Origin: Manis javanica
Lineage: Eukaryota > Chordata > Mammalia > Pholidota > Manidae
Assembly: GCF_040802235.1 (NCBI RefSeq)
Contig: NC_133158.1
Span: forward strand, 162,723,401 to 162,787,400
DNA: 64,000 nt
Reading direction: 5' to 3'
The position numbers and the translations under genes are program-made. The number at the start of each line of letters is the position of its first letter. Position 1 is the stretch's first letter. A model generated the notes under the pieces. It saw only the letters and a program-made list of their open reading frames with translations, did no database searches and had not been told where the DNA came from. This document shows positions 34,291 to 46,605 of the stretch, piece by piece.

Positions 34291-36685
34291 ACGGGGGTTG
34301 GGGGTAGCAGGGGAGGCAGTGACAGATGTGGGCTTGAGCGCCAAGCTTAGTGATAACTTGTTGATTCTCTGCGCTGTTGACAAGGCGGGCGTATGCGTGG
34401 TTTGAGGGCTGTGGCCTAAATGCCAGCCAACAAGGAACCGGGACCGTGGTCTCTGGAATCTTGGCTGACTGTCAGAGGACAGAGGTTTGCGCCTATAGGT
34501 AAAAGAGACTCTCTATTAGACGCAACCTGATTTGCAAGCTGGCTTAAACTACAGTTTACCAGTGGCTCAGGGAGGGAGTATATACCTAGTTTAATTACTC
34601 TCCATGGTGGGGCGAGGGGGCCTCAGGAATACTTCTCTCTCAACTTTTGAGTGATAAATTTGAGAAGAACAGGGGAGCTTCTGTTATTCTGTCATCTTTT
34701 AATTTTGTGGGGACATGGTTTTGGAACTATATTATAAGCAGACATCTTATTTCTTTTCATCATCACCCCCTTCATCTGCACACCATACGCATTTTCTTTG
34801 GGGGAAAGACAAAGAAAAACTCATTAAGAGAATGTCACAGAGTGTGGTAAAACAGTTGTTGATATGAAGGAATCATTCTGAGAGACTGTTGTTTTGGTGA
34901 AAACAGTAATAAAAAAGGTGAATTTCCAAACCTTTTGCTCTCCTTTCCCAACATAGACACTTTGTTAAAGAGGCAAATGACATGTCTTTGAATATTTTTC
35001 ATCGCTTTGTAGCAGAACAAATGGTTTATTTATAAACAGATGGCTACAAACAAGGTTGCTCCCAGCAAGTGAAGTACTTACTGGGGGAAAACTTGTTTGG
35101 GAAGAGGACTTGGTGTGCTTATGCGTTGCTGAATTCTCAGGTTGGAATGGAAAGATGTGCAGAGATAAGAGAGAAAGATTAAAAAGAAAAAAAAAATCTA
35201 GGCTCTCAGTGATTCTCACTTATGTTTATAATTATGTGCATTTTAACAAACACTTTTCATCTTCCCCACTAAGAACATATTCATTCGGTGCAAACAAGCC
35301 ATTTGTCTTCCCAGTGTAAAAAGTTGATCTGCCATACAGCACAGGAGTGCTATCTGAATCCCTCCTTGTTCTTCCATCTTTCCCCTTCCATCCACTGGGG
35401 GGCTGCAAAGAGCGCTGTTAGCTGCATTAAAAAAAAAAAAAAAGACAAATGTGGAATATTTGATCAAAACAGAGACATTTATTATGACACTTTAGTTGGT
35501 ATTTACAAGGACTGACTTTCTTTATTACAATGCACTTGCATTTTATGTTTCCAAATCTCATATAATCTCGGAAGAACATTTAAGATAATAAAGGTATGCT
35601 TCATGTGAAATGCACCCTGCCACTGATTTTGCTATTTCTAAGGTTCAAATCATTGTTATTCTCATTACTGAAAAAGAGAAAAGTCAGAAAGGCATGTGAG
35701 GAAGATTGAAGAAAAAACAGCTTTCTTCCTTCATACTATTCTATATTCATGTGTAGAAGAAAATGGGGGCTGTGGCATCAGGCTGCTTGGCCGAGTTGAA
35801 TGCACCCTCTGGAAAACTGTCTGGAAGCATGCCTTCCCAGCTTCGGGCTCCTGTGATGTCGTGTCTGTGGTGCGCACCTTGTTCTGCCTTTGTGTTCCTT
35901 GCTTCTTGCCATAGGGAATGGAGCAGCAGCTAATTCTTGACAACTGTTTGGGGTTTTCACAGAATTACTGTACTTTCATTGCCAACATATTCCTAATTTC
36001 AGAAATAATACAGTGCCCAGGCAGTTATTTTAACCACTTCCCTCTACTCTCCTATATCTTAGCTCTTCAAAAAAGACAAACACACTTCTTGCATTCCTTT
36101 CAAAGACCAGATCTCATGCACACCTTTTAGGAGCAAAGCTGGGAACGTATTGTGGACCCAAGGACTCTCTAGGGCAGAGAGAGACATGTCTTATCACAGG
36201 GAAAGAAGGCAATGCAATCTAGACACACATCATAAGGTTTGTGCTAAATTTAGCGATATATCAATGGCTTCAGGTCTCAGAGAGCTGGTGCACAGCCCCT
36301 CCCCATTTCTCACATCCAGGCATAAGTCATTCGGGACAATACTTGAGTAGAGACCGTTGCTTTTTGTAATGCTCACCAGTGTGCCCAGAGCCTGGATTAG
36401 TGGTCTGAAGGAGTCCTGGCAGATATCAGAAGGCCACCCCCCATTCCCACCTCACCTGCACCTTCTTGGAGAGCTTTGATCTAGTTGGAGAGAGAAGATT
36501 TTTACGTACAAATTTGAAGAGAATGACAGCCAACAGCTTTGTCCAAAGTACAGCCACTATGTGCGGGGACCCAGACAAGGGAGATGGAGAAGCAAGAGGG
36601 CTTTCAAAAGCAGCATTTGGTAAGAGGAAGGTGAGAGAACAGAGCAGCATTTTAAGTGTTGAAGTATAGTTGTAGTAATTGTCCT
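34291..36685. other. Intron 1 sequence beyond the CpG island, unassigned
   Basis: Moderately AT-rich, with an A-run at 35,429-35,443 and no nameable repeat. Low repeat content next to a promoter is compatible with regulatory DNA, but nothing specific is visible. Confidence 0.35.
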
Positions 36686-36689
36686 TTTT

Positions 36690-36860
36690 GAAGATCCTCC
36701 TCAGTATGTAACAGGCACTGTCTTAATCCCTTTACTTGAGCAGTCTCTAATTTTTACAATCCAGGCAGGGCTGGTGGTAGCCTATTTCACAGATGAAGAA
36801 ACTAAGTCTGAGCGAGGGTAAATGACTTGCCAAGACCACCAGTAGAAGAGTGGCACTGGG
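36690..36860 (-). repeat. MIR-type SINE, antisense
   Basis: It reads 'cctatttcacagatgaagaa', 'actaagtctgagcg', 'aaatgacttgccaagaccac': the reverse MIR core. Confidence 0.75.
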
Positions 36861-37770
36861 GTGAGAATAAGAAGGGTCACCATGCCCAATTGCCCCCTGA
36901 CTATTCATTAGATATTCTCCCCGGTCGGTTTAAAAAAAGATCTAGTAAGGGCAGGGAAGCTGAGCTGTTTGTATCCAAGTTCCCCAGGGGACCCCGTGGT
37001 CCTGCCCCCAGCAGGAGGGGAGCCCAGGCGTGTTATTTAAGACCTGCTGGTGAGGCGAGGAAGTGGGTCTTGCTTCCGTCCATGGAAACCAGAGCTCTTG
37101 CTTTGAGCAGCAGCCGCATCCTCCCTCTCACAGATTCAAAACCCTTGTAGATTCCAAGCTGCGCATTGCAGAACTTCCCACAGGGGCAAGAGTGGTGTGG
37201 ACTTTTTATGGTGAGTTGTCCTAAATCATCTCTGGGCAAGTAGCATGTATCTCTTAGGGGTGTGGCAGTTATTTCCCCAACTGGAACACAAATGGCAAAA
37301 AGCCCCCAGCAATACACAAGTGCAACGTATGCTAACTTGCCGCCGTCCTCAGTCACCTGTGGTTCCTGGACCCGGATGTGCTCATTCTCATCCTAGATGG
37401 TCTGGACTGTGTCTCCAGGCTACAAGGTCACCTTCTTTAGCCTAATTATTTGTTACTCAAGACACAGCCAGGCTTAGGCATGGTCTCCCCTAGGAACCTT
37501 CCTGACTGGTTCCCCAAGCTGGCCATCCCCAGAAACCTGTGGCTCCCTTTCTGGCATGCCCGTGCTCCTTGTCTGGCTCTAGCACTGCTCTGTAAGCCCT
37601 GAAGGCTGGAGTCTCATCCTGACTCTTCCATCATCTTGAGGGCACCCTGCCACCTAGGCGCTGGCTGTGAGCTGGGCAGTCAGTGGTAACTGGCTTAGTG
37701 AAGCCACCTGCTTGCAATTGCAATGCTAGTGATTGTTGACATAGATGTTTTGGATGTTTTTTCCTCTTCA
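36861..37770. other. Unassigned intronic sequence
   Basis: No gene seen. The segment 37,480-37,680 has an L2-tail flavour ('tgtctggctctagcactgct', 'ctgaaggctggagtctcatc'), which is weak. Confidence 0.35.
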
Positions 37771-37774
37771 TTAT

Positions 37775-37990
37775 GAAGTACAATTTGGGCTTAGGAGCCA
37801 GAGAAACCTGGGTTCCAATCCTGGCTCTTCTGCTTCCTAGCTAATTTTGGGCAAATAAGTTAACTTTTTGGAGCTTCAGTTTCTTTTCTATAAAATGGGA
37901 ACACAATGCTCTACCTTGTAAAATTGTTGTCAGGATAGTGCTTAGAAATCACTTAGCCCAGTTCATGGTATGTAGGTGGTACTACATACA
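37775..37990 (+). repeat. MIR SINE, sense, near full length
   Basis: A clear MIR: 'tgggcttaggagccagagaa', 'acctgggttccaatcctggc', 'ttcttttctataaaatggga', 'ttgttgtcaggatagtgctt' and the 'tggtatgtaggtggtac' tail. Confidence 0.9.
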
Positions 37991-38139
37991 CAGTGATTGG
38001 GATTAGGGATCATTAAACACAGGGTTCTGTCATCTGAGATTTGATAAAAGTCACCATTTCTGGCTTTTTGGCAATCCAGTAACTTTGTTGTATCTCAGCT
38101 CAAACTCTGTTCTGCCTCTCTTTTTCTTCCTCTCCCTCT

Positions 38140-38218
38140 TTGTGTATGTACGCATGTGTGTGGAGATATCACACACAGATGTTTATAAACATAAATACAC
38201 ATGCATACACACACACAT
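38140..38218. repeat. Interrupted TG/CA microsatellite
   Basis: Alternating purine-pyrimidine DNA (TGTGTATGTACGCATGTGTG, then CA-rich pieces to 38,218), imperfect. Confidence 0.6.
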
Positions 38219-38582
38219 TTGACTTGAATTGTAAAACATTTACCCCTTTCACTAGTCCATGAATGCCTTTGAGGCCAAGGCCCTCTCCTCAGTCATCTCA
38301 AAAGCCCTGGCACTTAACGCAGGGCTGGCTCAGAGTGCTCAGCCGTGTGTGCCATGTAAATAAACACATAAACATGTCGCCATGTGCCAGTGTCAGATGT
38401 GTGCGGGTTCTCATCCCCGGAGCAGGAGCTGCTGTGCTGTGATCTGGGCTATAAGGAGAGGTGCCCTGCCCTGTTAGTACTTTGCCCCAGCCCTACTGTC
38501 CCAGGAAGCAGAGACACATCCTTTTTTTAAGACCACCTCTGTGATGATGTGTGTTTGCATGGAAGGGGGTGGCTGAAGCTAT

Positions 38583-38626
38583 GATAATCAAATGACAGTT
38601 TGAAACAGGTCATTATTTTGATTATC
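38583..38626. promoter_or_regulatory. Imperfect AT-rich palindrome, candidate homeodomain/TALE site
   Basis: GATAATCAAATGAC (38,583-38,596) faces GTCATTATTTTGATTATC (38,609-38,626), an inverted repeat with a 12-nt centre. It contains TGACAG, a MEIS/TALE core, and paired ATAATC/GATTAT. No repeat family seen around it. Regulatory role is inferred only. Confidence 0.35.
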
Positions 38627-38839
38627 AGTTATCCAGCCCAGCACTAAGTGGACCTGGGGGAGCGTTTCCTTTGGGATGGCAGGTCTGAGGGTGCATGACC
38701 AGAGGACTGCCCTGCGGGAAGGGTGCTGGGCTCAAGACACTGGTACTGAGTAGGAGAGAAGGTCACCATCTTAATCAGCTGGGGATGCTGTGATGAAAAT
38801 ACTGTAGGTGAGGTGGCTTATAGACAAGAGACATTTATT

Positions 38840-38925
38840 TCTGCAGTTCAGAGAAGTGAATTAACTTGCCCAAGGCCTCCCAGCTTGGAGATGGTAGAAC
38901 TGAGATTTGAACCTGGAACAGTGTG
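38840..38925 (-). repeat. MIR-type SINE fragment, antisense
   Basis: 'agaagtgaattaacttgccc', 'aaggcctcccagcttgg' and 'actgagatttgaacctggaa' are the reverse MIR core. Confidence 0.75.
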
Positions 38926-41900
38926 GCAGACAAGGGTTTCCCACATCACACAGGCTCACCTACTGGAAGGAAGTGCTGCCTGTCGAGGAAGGCGCTGCTG
39001 CCAGAGAGGCTCTGCTACCCTGAGGAGCCTCGTCTGAGGACATGTGGGTTTCACTACAAACCTGCTGAAAGAGGCAGTCTCTCTGGGTGCCTCACTGATT
39101 CACTTCTCCATCAGCAGTGGAGTGGCCTTGCTTCTTGCCCAGGCAGCTTGAGGCCTTCCTCCACTGTCACGCTGTCACAGCAGAGAGGGCAGCTGTCTGT
39201 AGTGCACAGTCTGAGATGCAGAGCTGAAGCAGAAAGACCTACCCAGCGGGTCATTCTTTTGGGTTAAACATGTCCCTCTTCTGACTCCTTTTTTTTCAGG
39301 CAGGCAGGGTTAATAAAGGATACTACAAGTGTGTTCAAGTATATTAGATATACCTAAAGGCTGGACACAGGGAGAATGAGGAAGGGCTGCTGAAGAGTGA
39401 GTGTGCCAAGGGTGGGAGGAGATGGTGTCATGGGGTAGCAGGTATTTTGATGTTCATAAGATGGCCTATTTATCTTTTATTATTCTAATGTCAGGGGAGG
39501 ATTTTACCTATGTCAATAGGTGAAATAAACACCTGTTTTACAGGTTGGTAAATGAACACCCAGGGCAAGCAGCAACAGAGGCAGAAATCAGATCTGTGGG
39601 TCAGACTGCATGCAGTTGATTGCAATCCAGCACCAGGGAGCCAGGTGATGTCATGGATGATACCACCTAACACCCATTTCTCTTGTTTCTTAGTGGTTTT
39701 CTAGTCCTCCAAACAGGAACTTGTCTCTGATACCATCTCAGGATCCTGTTTGTCCCCAGCTCAGTGCCCTCCGCATATATCAGTGCTCCCAGGGCCATCT
39801 GTGGTCCCGACCAGTTTTTCTCCTAGTTCATCTTGTGCCCCTCTCAGAGGCTCATTCAATGTCTGTCCCATCTAGGATGCCCTGGGGCACCAGCAACCCC
39901 ATCTGTGCCCCCCATCTTCTCATCTTTCCTCCAGGAATTTGCTGCCTACGCTGTGGCTTCTGTCTGGGTGAAAGGTGCAACATCCATGTGCTCCCCGGAG
40001 CCAGAGTGCCCCGGGTCTCCAGCGTGTTTATCTGTCCTCCTCCATTACACTCCATCCCTCATCCTGCCCAGTTGATTCTACATGTAATCATCTAGAACTT
40101 TCCTGTTCCCCTTTATACCCCCCCCATTGCTACTGCCTTATTCAGTATCTCTGGTGAATGAAAGCATCAGATTCTAATTTTGACCCTGCTGCCAGGATGG
40201 GTTGTGAGAACTCCAGTCCCACCAATCTGTCCCATCGTGAACTGCATCCTCCATCATCCATGCTAGGGTCTGTTAGGGCCCCAGGGCTCTGAGAATACCT
40301 TAACCTTCTTGGCATTCTTCAGGTTTCTGTCCCTCACAGGTTACTGCCTGTGATGCCCTTTGTCTGAACATCATGGCCTCTTGATGTCCCCAGCAGTCTG
40401 CTGCTACTCTTTGCTCTTGAAGTTGAGAGAGGTGGCAGAATCTTTGCCACCACGGGGCTCCAGTTCCTGAGGTCCATTCTCACATGACATTGTCATGGGG
40501 GAGGGGTACTTGGTGATAGGAGAGGGGACAGGCTACTGGCTCCCATCCTGGAGGAAGCCAGCTCTTCTCCCTCCTTCTGTCTCTCCCTTACCCACTGTCA
40601 CCCCTTCAGATAGCTCAGATATTCATAGAGCAAAGGCCAGGAAGAGAAACACCTACAGAAAACTTCTGCTTATTTTTAGGCAAAACTAGAGTTTGGATCT
40701 ATCTTGAGAGGGCTGGGGTTTGTCATCAGTGGTGAGGCTCCCTGTTGTAACAAGGCAGCTGGGCCCCTGTGCATCCTTGCACCAGAGGAGGCTCGAGTTG
40801 CAAGACTTCAACCCTCTTCTCTCTTGTCAGTGATTCTCAACCCTGAGGCACAGTGGATTCGCATGAGAGAGTTTTAAAATGACAATGATGCCTGGAGCCC
40901 CCCACCCCCAGGTTGGGACTTGGGATTTGGTTAAAACTCTGAGGTATTTCTAAAGTCCAGCCAAGGTCAAAAAGCACTCCCCTAACAGTTCCCCAGGGGA
41001 CTATTTCTTTGCATGAGTTGCAAGGCTACTGATGCATGGGGCCTTGTCCCTCTACGGCTCACCACCTCTAGTTTCCCCCACCAAGGTGCCTGTTGCCTTC
41101 CTGTGTCCCCAGGCAGCCTGGGAGCCCCTCGCAGGGAAGCATCCTGGTCACCTTGGTGTGCCCAGGGCCCGGCACTCTCTGAGGTCCAGAGTGAAGGCTG
41201 AGTTTGCGGGAGTGAGGGCGTGCCAGGTGATGTCACCCATGCTGGTTGTGAGTCCCTCAGGGCTCTGCCCCTGTGTCTCCTGGTCATACTACTTCCTGCC
41301 TTTGGTCACTGGTGGGAACTGCTCATCAGGTCTCTCCTCTTTGGTTACCTGCCTAGCCTTCCAAACCAATTAACAGCATTCACTTTGTAAAGGTCGAGAA
41401 CACTCAGATCTGCACATGAATCAGGAGAACATTAACCACACCAGAGTGTGTGAGGGAGTCAGCTCCAGCATGTGCCATGGGAATTCTCACTGGGAAAGGC
41501 TGTAAAACATCACTTTCATCGCTTCTAAAAATGCTTAATTGGCTGAGATTTGACTTAAAAGTGACCAATTTGAAAAAAGCCACATCATTTTTGTGACTGT
41601 TGCTACTTTACATTTCCATGAAGTCTGTTGTATTATATAGTTAAATAAATTTGCAGTCTTCACACAAGTTTGACAAGAAAATCACTGTGGAAGATGAAGG
41701 AAAGACTGGTCTCCAAGTCACGTGACCCGAGCCCACTGATCTGTGGGAGGCGCTGGCCAAAACACCCAGCCCTCTGGGACTGACTTTGTGGCATCTCCCT
41801 CCTCTACCCAAGAAAGTTTTGAGTGTCCACAGGGAAGTGGCTCTGAGTGCCCTTTGAAAGGACAAAGTTTCTAAGAAAATAAGGTGATCAGATCTAAGGA

Positions 41901-42079
41901 AATTTGTTTTAAGACTTTGGGATTCAAAGCCCCCAAACAAAACCCTACATCTTTCTTTAAACTGCCTTACCAATTTGTTCAGGAGAAGTCTCAATTCAGC
42001 ATTATGTCCCTTCCCAGTTCTTTGATGTTCAGCCTGCATATGTCACACACCTGGTGGTCACCATAGTTACAGGATGAAT
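38926..42079. other. Unassigned intronic sequence
   Basis: About 3 kb with no gene. The cytosine-rich region 39,690-40,400 may contain L2 remnants. Frames up to 132 aa (minus, 41,641-42,039) show no domain. Confidence 0.35.
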
Positions 42080-42480
42080 GCAGCAGTTGCAGGCCCATAA
42101 ATTTTCAGGGAAGGACCAGTCAAAACTGTTAATATTCTGTCAAGTTGATGTGTTGTTTTCCAATTTGCATGGGTAACTTCATTGCAGCAAATTAATTAAA
42201 ATAGATAAATGTTAATCTAATGCATGTCTCCTTGTAATTAATGAAATATAACCATTACAGGGGTATTTGATTTATTATTTTAATTTATAAAATGCTGAAT
42301 TCTTCTATAAAGTTAGATATAGTAATAGGAGAAGCTGACCCATATATAGCATTAGGAAAAATAATCACATTTCTGTAAATTAATCACTCTCTAAAAGGAT
42401 ATAGTTCATTAACACCATGAACTGAAAGTGTTAGATGTAAATTAGATTAACCTTTTTAGTGACACTTCCATTTATATTGT
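42080..42480. promoter_or_regulatory. AT-rich TAAT-dense patch, candidate enhancer
   Basis: TAATTA occurs at 42,193-42,198 and 42,235-42,240, with ATTAAT, TAATCA, TAATTT and GATTAA variants through 42,450, in sequence that does not look like a decayed transposon. Homeodomain-rich, repeat-free AT islands in introns of neuronal genes are often conserved enhancers. The role here is inference. Confidence 0.3.
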
Positions 42481-43942
42481 GTATTCTCTTCAAACTCAAA
42501 GCACTTTACATACATTAATTCAATTAACCCTCCCCAGACCCTTGTTAAGTAAGTACATGTATCAAAGTTGGAAGGGAGGAGAAATGAAACCCTTCAAAAA
42601 TATTAAAGTCTTGGTCTTCGGATGCATTATTTATGATTTCCTTTGCAGCAGTACAGTTTGTACTGGACTTACGTAGCTGCAGAACATGGTTAGGTATTTA
42701 GTCTCACTCTCTTGTGCTGCCAGGAGACACTAAGCTTGTCACTCTGCACCTGAAGCCAGAGATGCTTCTGCTGGATGCTCAGGCCAAATGCTCTAAGGAA
42801 ACTTCAGTCTTAGTTCAGAAAATGCACCCAGCAACCCCAGGTGTGGACAGGGCATCTCCAAGTGGTTCTGGGTGGCCAGCCAGACTTTAGTGCCCTACTT
42901 GGGCATCAAGATGGTCATCTTCCCCTGGGCCAGCTGCTGCTCCCCATTTAGCCCCCTTCTCTTGACCATCTGGAGACTGCGGAGCAAGGCCTTGGGATAC
43001 TAATAGGAGAAGAAACAAGAGTGAGAGGGAGATGGAAATAGGGCCTAACCTCCTTACCTGGGGTCTGTCTTCAGGCCTACCTGGGTGGGGGCCACAGACC
43101 ACTGTCCCTTTACCTGCTGGGACTGGAGAGTGAGGACCCTAGAGAGGGAGTAGTGGCTGTCTTGCTGCAAGCTTGCTTCTCAAGGGAAGTTTCCGGAGTG
43201 AGGATCTGGGTCTTCTGCAGTAGCTTGTCTCCAGGAATGCCCCATCTCCTGAGGGGACCATGCCTATTTGCAGGACCTCCTGTCCTTGCCTCCTCCCCCC
43301 TGGATATATGCACCGAGGGGAGAGGATACATTATAAAAGCTATGAAGAATCAGGAAGGAGGCCCTTAGCCTGACTGTGGTGGGTTTGGTGGTCTGGGATT
43401 CAGAATGTTTACTTTTCCAATTCTTTCTGCTCCTTCAAATTTTCAAGCCCACAGTTCCTCTCCTGGGACAAATTTTCACTGTATTTCACAAACCAGGCCC
43501 CTCTGAAATGCAGTTTGTCTCAGATATCAGCCTGCCCTGTAGCTAGTGGTTCCAAATCTACCGTGAGTGATGCTAACCCAAAGGAATGAATTGATAACGG
43601 TTAGATGTGAATAGTGTGTAGGGAAACAATTTTGGTGTGGGGATTCTTTCCTCTGCCTCTGGAGTCAGAAAACCTCTTATTCTGGTCCTCCAAGCCAACA
43701 TGCAAGGACCGTTTAAGCCCACACAGTCTTAGAATCTCACTTCCTTGTGCTCTGCCAGTGATACTTTGCACGCCTCTCTGCTGCAAATTGCCCCAGTTTG
43801 CCCCTCCAGACCCTGCCTGGGAAGGATTAAGAATCAGGACTTAAAGCCAAGAACTAGAAGACAAGCCATCACTCAGGAAACTCACAGAAATCCTGGAGAC
43901 TGAGAGAAAGTACTGAGTTTACAGTTCATGGTACTTTAATGG
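42481..43942. other. Unassigned intronic sequence
   Basis: A short reverse MIR scrap may lie at 42,481-42,550 ('cactttacatacattaattc'). Otherwise nothing assignable. Confidence 0.35.
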
Positions 43943-43992
43943 CCTTTCTCCTTCTTTCCCTCCCTTCCTTCCTTCCCTCCTTCTTTCTCTTT
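43943..43992. repeat. 50-nt uninterrupted polypyrimidine (CTTC/CCTT) tract
   Basis: Only C and T on the + strand for about 50 bases, with CCTT-type units. It is preceded and followed by further pyrimidine-rich DNA. Confidence 0.85.
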
Positions 43993-46000
43993 ATTTCCTT
44001 CCTTTTTGGGGTGTTGTTTTTGTTTGTTTGTGGGAGGTTGGATGGTCATTTGCACAGAAAAGGTGACTAAAATGGTTTGTAATTGGAGTAAAAAGAATTT
44101 CACATTCAAGATCTAGATTTTACCTTCCTGTCTCTCTTTTTGTTGGCATTTATTTTTCCCAAAGGAAAACCAATTATTTCAGCTTTATCACCTCATCAGA
44201 AATATCAAGATGGGTTGTATCTTGCTTGATTATTAATTGTGAATCATATTTAAGACCTTAGTGATTTCTTCTTCTTTTCATTAGATATTATGAATGAAGC
44301 ATTTTTAAATTGCACTTGCAACTTTGTCCTCTTTCAACACCCACTGCCTCCTGGTCACCCTGATCTTCTAGTAGTTAACTCCCAGCTGTGCTACCTAGAG
44401 GACTTCAAGGCAGAGACCAGCCAAGAATCTTTGCCTGAAGCTGTAGCTTTTCCTGGAGTGTTGCTTTGAGACATGTGCCACCAGCTTTGTCCCAGAGCCC
44501 AGTGGGGTGCAGGGAAGCGTTGGCAGAAGTGTTGTGTCTACCTTTCAGCACCCCTCGCAACTCCCCATCCCCCCATCCTGTGATCTCTCTTCCTGCCCCC
44601 CACCCACCACAGTTTCTCTCTTCAAGACCTTGTTGGCACCAAGGTGTGCTTTTGGAGGTAGAGGGCTGCTCTCTGGAACCACTTCTTAAAATGCTGAGAT
44701 TTCACCATCTTAGTCTTAAAATTTGTTTTCTCAATCTGATGGAAAATGTGAGTAAAAGCATTTTTAGAAAACTTTGCTACTTCTATTGATAAGAACCATC
44801 CAATCCTACTGAAGTCACAGGGCTTGCTCAGCAGCTACAGTTTCCAAACAGGTCACCTGATTCACACCTCCAACCATATGGGCTCCTATATAGGAAATTT
44901 GGAGCTGCCATAGCATCTGCACCAAGTCTGCAGGATACTGGTACCCGAAGTTCTGCTTACATGATCTCATCAGAGAGGAAACACTTCTGACTTCCCTGTA
45001 AACCAAGGTAAGAGGATGTGATGTGTGGTCCCATTTGGTGATGCTTGCCTTTGGAAGGAGGGGGCATTGTTCAACACACAAGGCAAGCAAATCACATGGT
45101 GGTGGCATTTTTGGCAGCCTGGCAGGCTGTCTGGAGCATGTGGTGGTTGTGTGAGACAGGTGGGTCTCTGTCATGGTGCTGAAATCATAGTGGAGTGATG
45201 ATATCAGCTCCTGTGCCCAAATTGTGTGGGCCCTCCAGGGAGAGTCCGTGAGACACCTTCTGTCATCTAAAAGCTGGCAGTGGCTGGCCCCAGATCCGTG
45301 GAAACTGGGCTCCTGCCCAGGTTGGCTGCCAGCACTGGCGGGTTGAAGTTTTTCTCAGCGTTGGGCCTTTGAATGAGACAACCCAGTGCTGGGTGTGGGC
45401 AGCTGCATGGCTGGAGGGGAAGGTGTGCACATGGACATCCTCTCTCCCCAGGACCCGGACAACCCTGACTTGGGGAATTTAAGCTCTGCCAGTAACCAGC
45501 CCGCCCACATGGGCACCAGAGTAGGCACCCCAGGAGGCACAGGAGGGCATTGCCATTCCTCATGGTACAGGTATGTAGGCTGCTGGGGCTCAGACCCAAC
45601 CACAGAAGCATGGCCTGGATATAGGCATCTGATACCTACCCTCCTTTAACTGCAGGACACACCTGTTTTCCAGCGTGACTGTCTGCTCACAGGCAGAGTG
45701 GGGCTTCTTTAGCATGGTGCCCAGCCCCCCCACACCTGGCTCAGCAGTCTGCAGAACACTGATCCTTCTCCATCTGTTGCTCTGAGTGTGTTCTCTGGGG
45801 TCCTGGAATGTTCTTTTCTCTTGTCCTCATTTCTTCTGGCAGACACTGTCCCCCTGACTCTTGTTCTTCTACTTCAACCATTTCAGGACTGGGGGTGAGG
45901 GCTGTGGTGGCAGGGGACTCATTGCTCGGGGAGCACTTGGTAATTTGGGTTCTGCTTGCCTGTTGTCCTTGACTTCTATATCCCACTGGCCTGTGGACTG
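43993..46000. other. Unassigned intronic sequence
   Basis: No gene seen. Frames of 107-119 aa overlap in opposite directions and have no domain. Confidence 0.35.
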
Positions 46001-46004
46001 AGCC

Positions 46005-46605
46005 CCCTTCCATCCAATTCTGCACGGCTCCTGGGCACCCAGTCATCTGCCCCTGCTCAGAATCCCTCCATGTTGCTTCACCACGTTCAGCATAAAGTCT
46101 ACATTTGTTGGCTTATCTCAAAAGACTCTCAGTTGATGCCCTTCTGTTCCTGGGCTAGAAAATAAACTCCTGTGAGCAGAGCCCAGTGCCTGAGACAGAA
46201 AAGAAGGAATCCTCTCTCCACTCCTTCTCACGCTTCGGCCCTGACTCCCAGAAGGACCCCAGTTCCCGGCCTTGTGGGGCCTTCTCGTGCCTCATGGGCC
46301 TCATCTGCCTCCTGCCCCACTTGTGCTGGGCTGGAAGCCTGGCAGCTCCCCTCGCAGTGTGAGTGCCTCTTCTGGGACTCCAACCCTGCCCACCCCCTGG
46401 CTGAGGGAGGTGTCCTTCCTCCCCTCTGGTACAGCTCCCATGCAGACCTCCGTGGTGGCACTTCTCAGACTGTGCCATCCTTGCCCACCTGCCTGCCCTG
46501 CACTAAACCGTGCATTCCTTGAGGTCAGGGTCTGTGAAGTGCTCATTCCTGTATTGCCAGCAGTTTAGGGTCTAGCACGTGGTAGGTGTTTAGGTAATGA
46601 CTAGA
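46005..46605 (+). repeat. L2 LINE 3' fragment, sense
   Basis: 'cagcataaagtctacatttg' matches the L2 'aagtccaaactcct' block. The end 'cattccttgaggtcagggtc' ... 'gcagtttagggtctagcacg' ... 'tggtaggtgtttagg' is the L2 tail. Several overlapping 80-116 aa frames here are spurious. Confidence 0.6.

Noticed and set aside
46172..46568. Cluster of overlapping 77-116 codon frames on both strands
   Set aside because: Cytosine-rich L2 remnant with few stops; frames conflict with one another.
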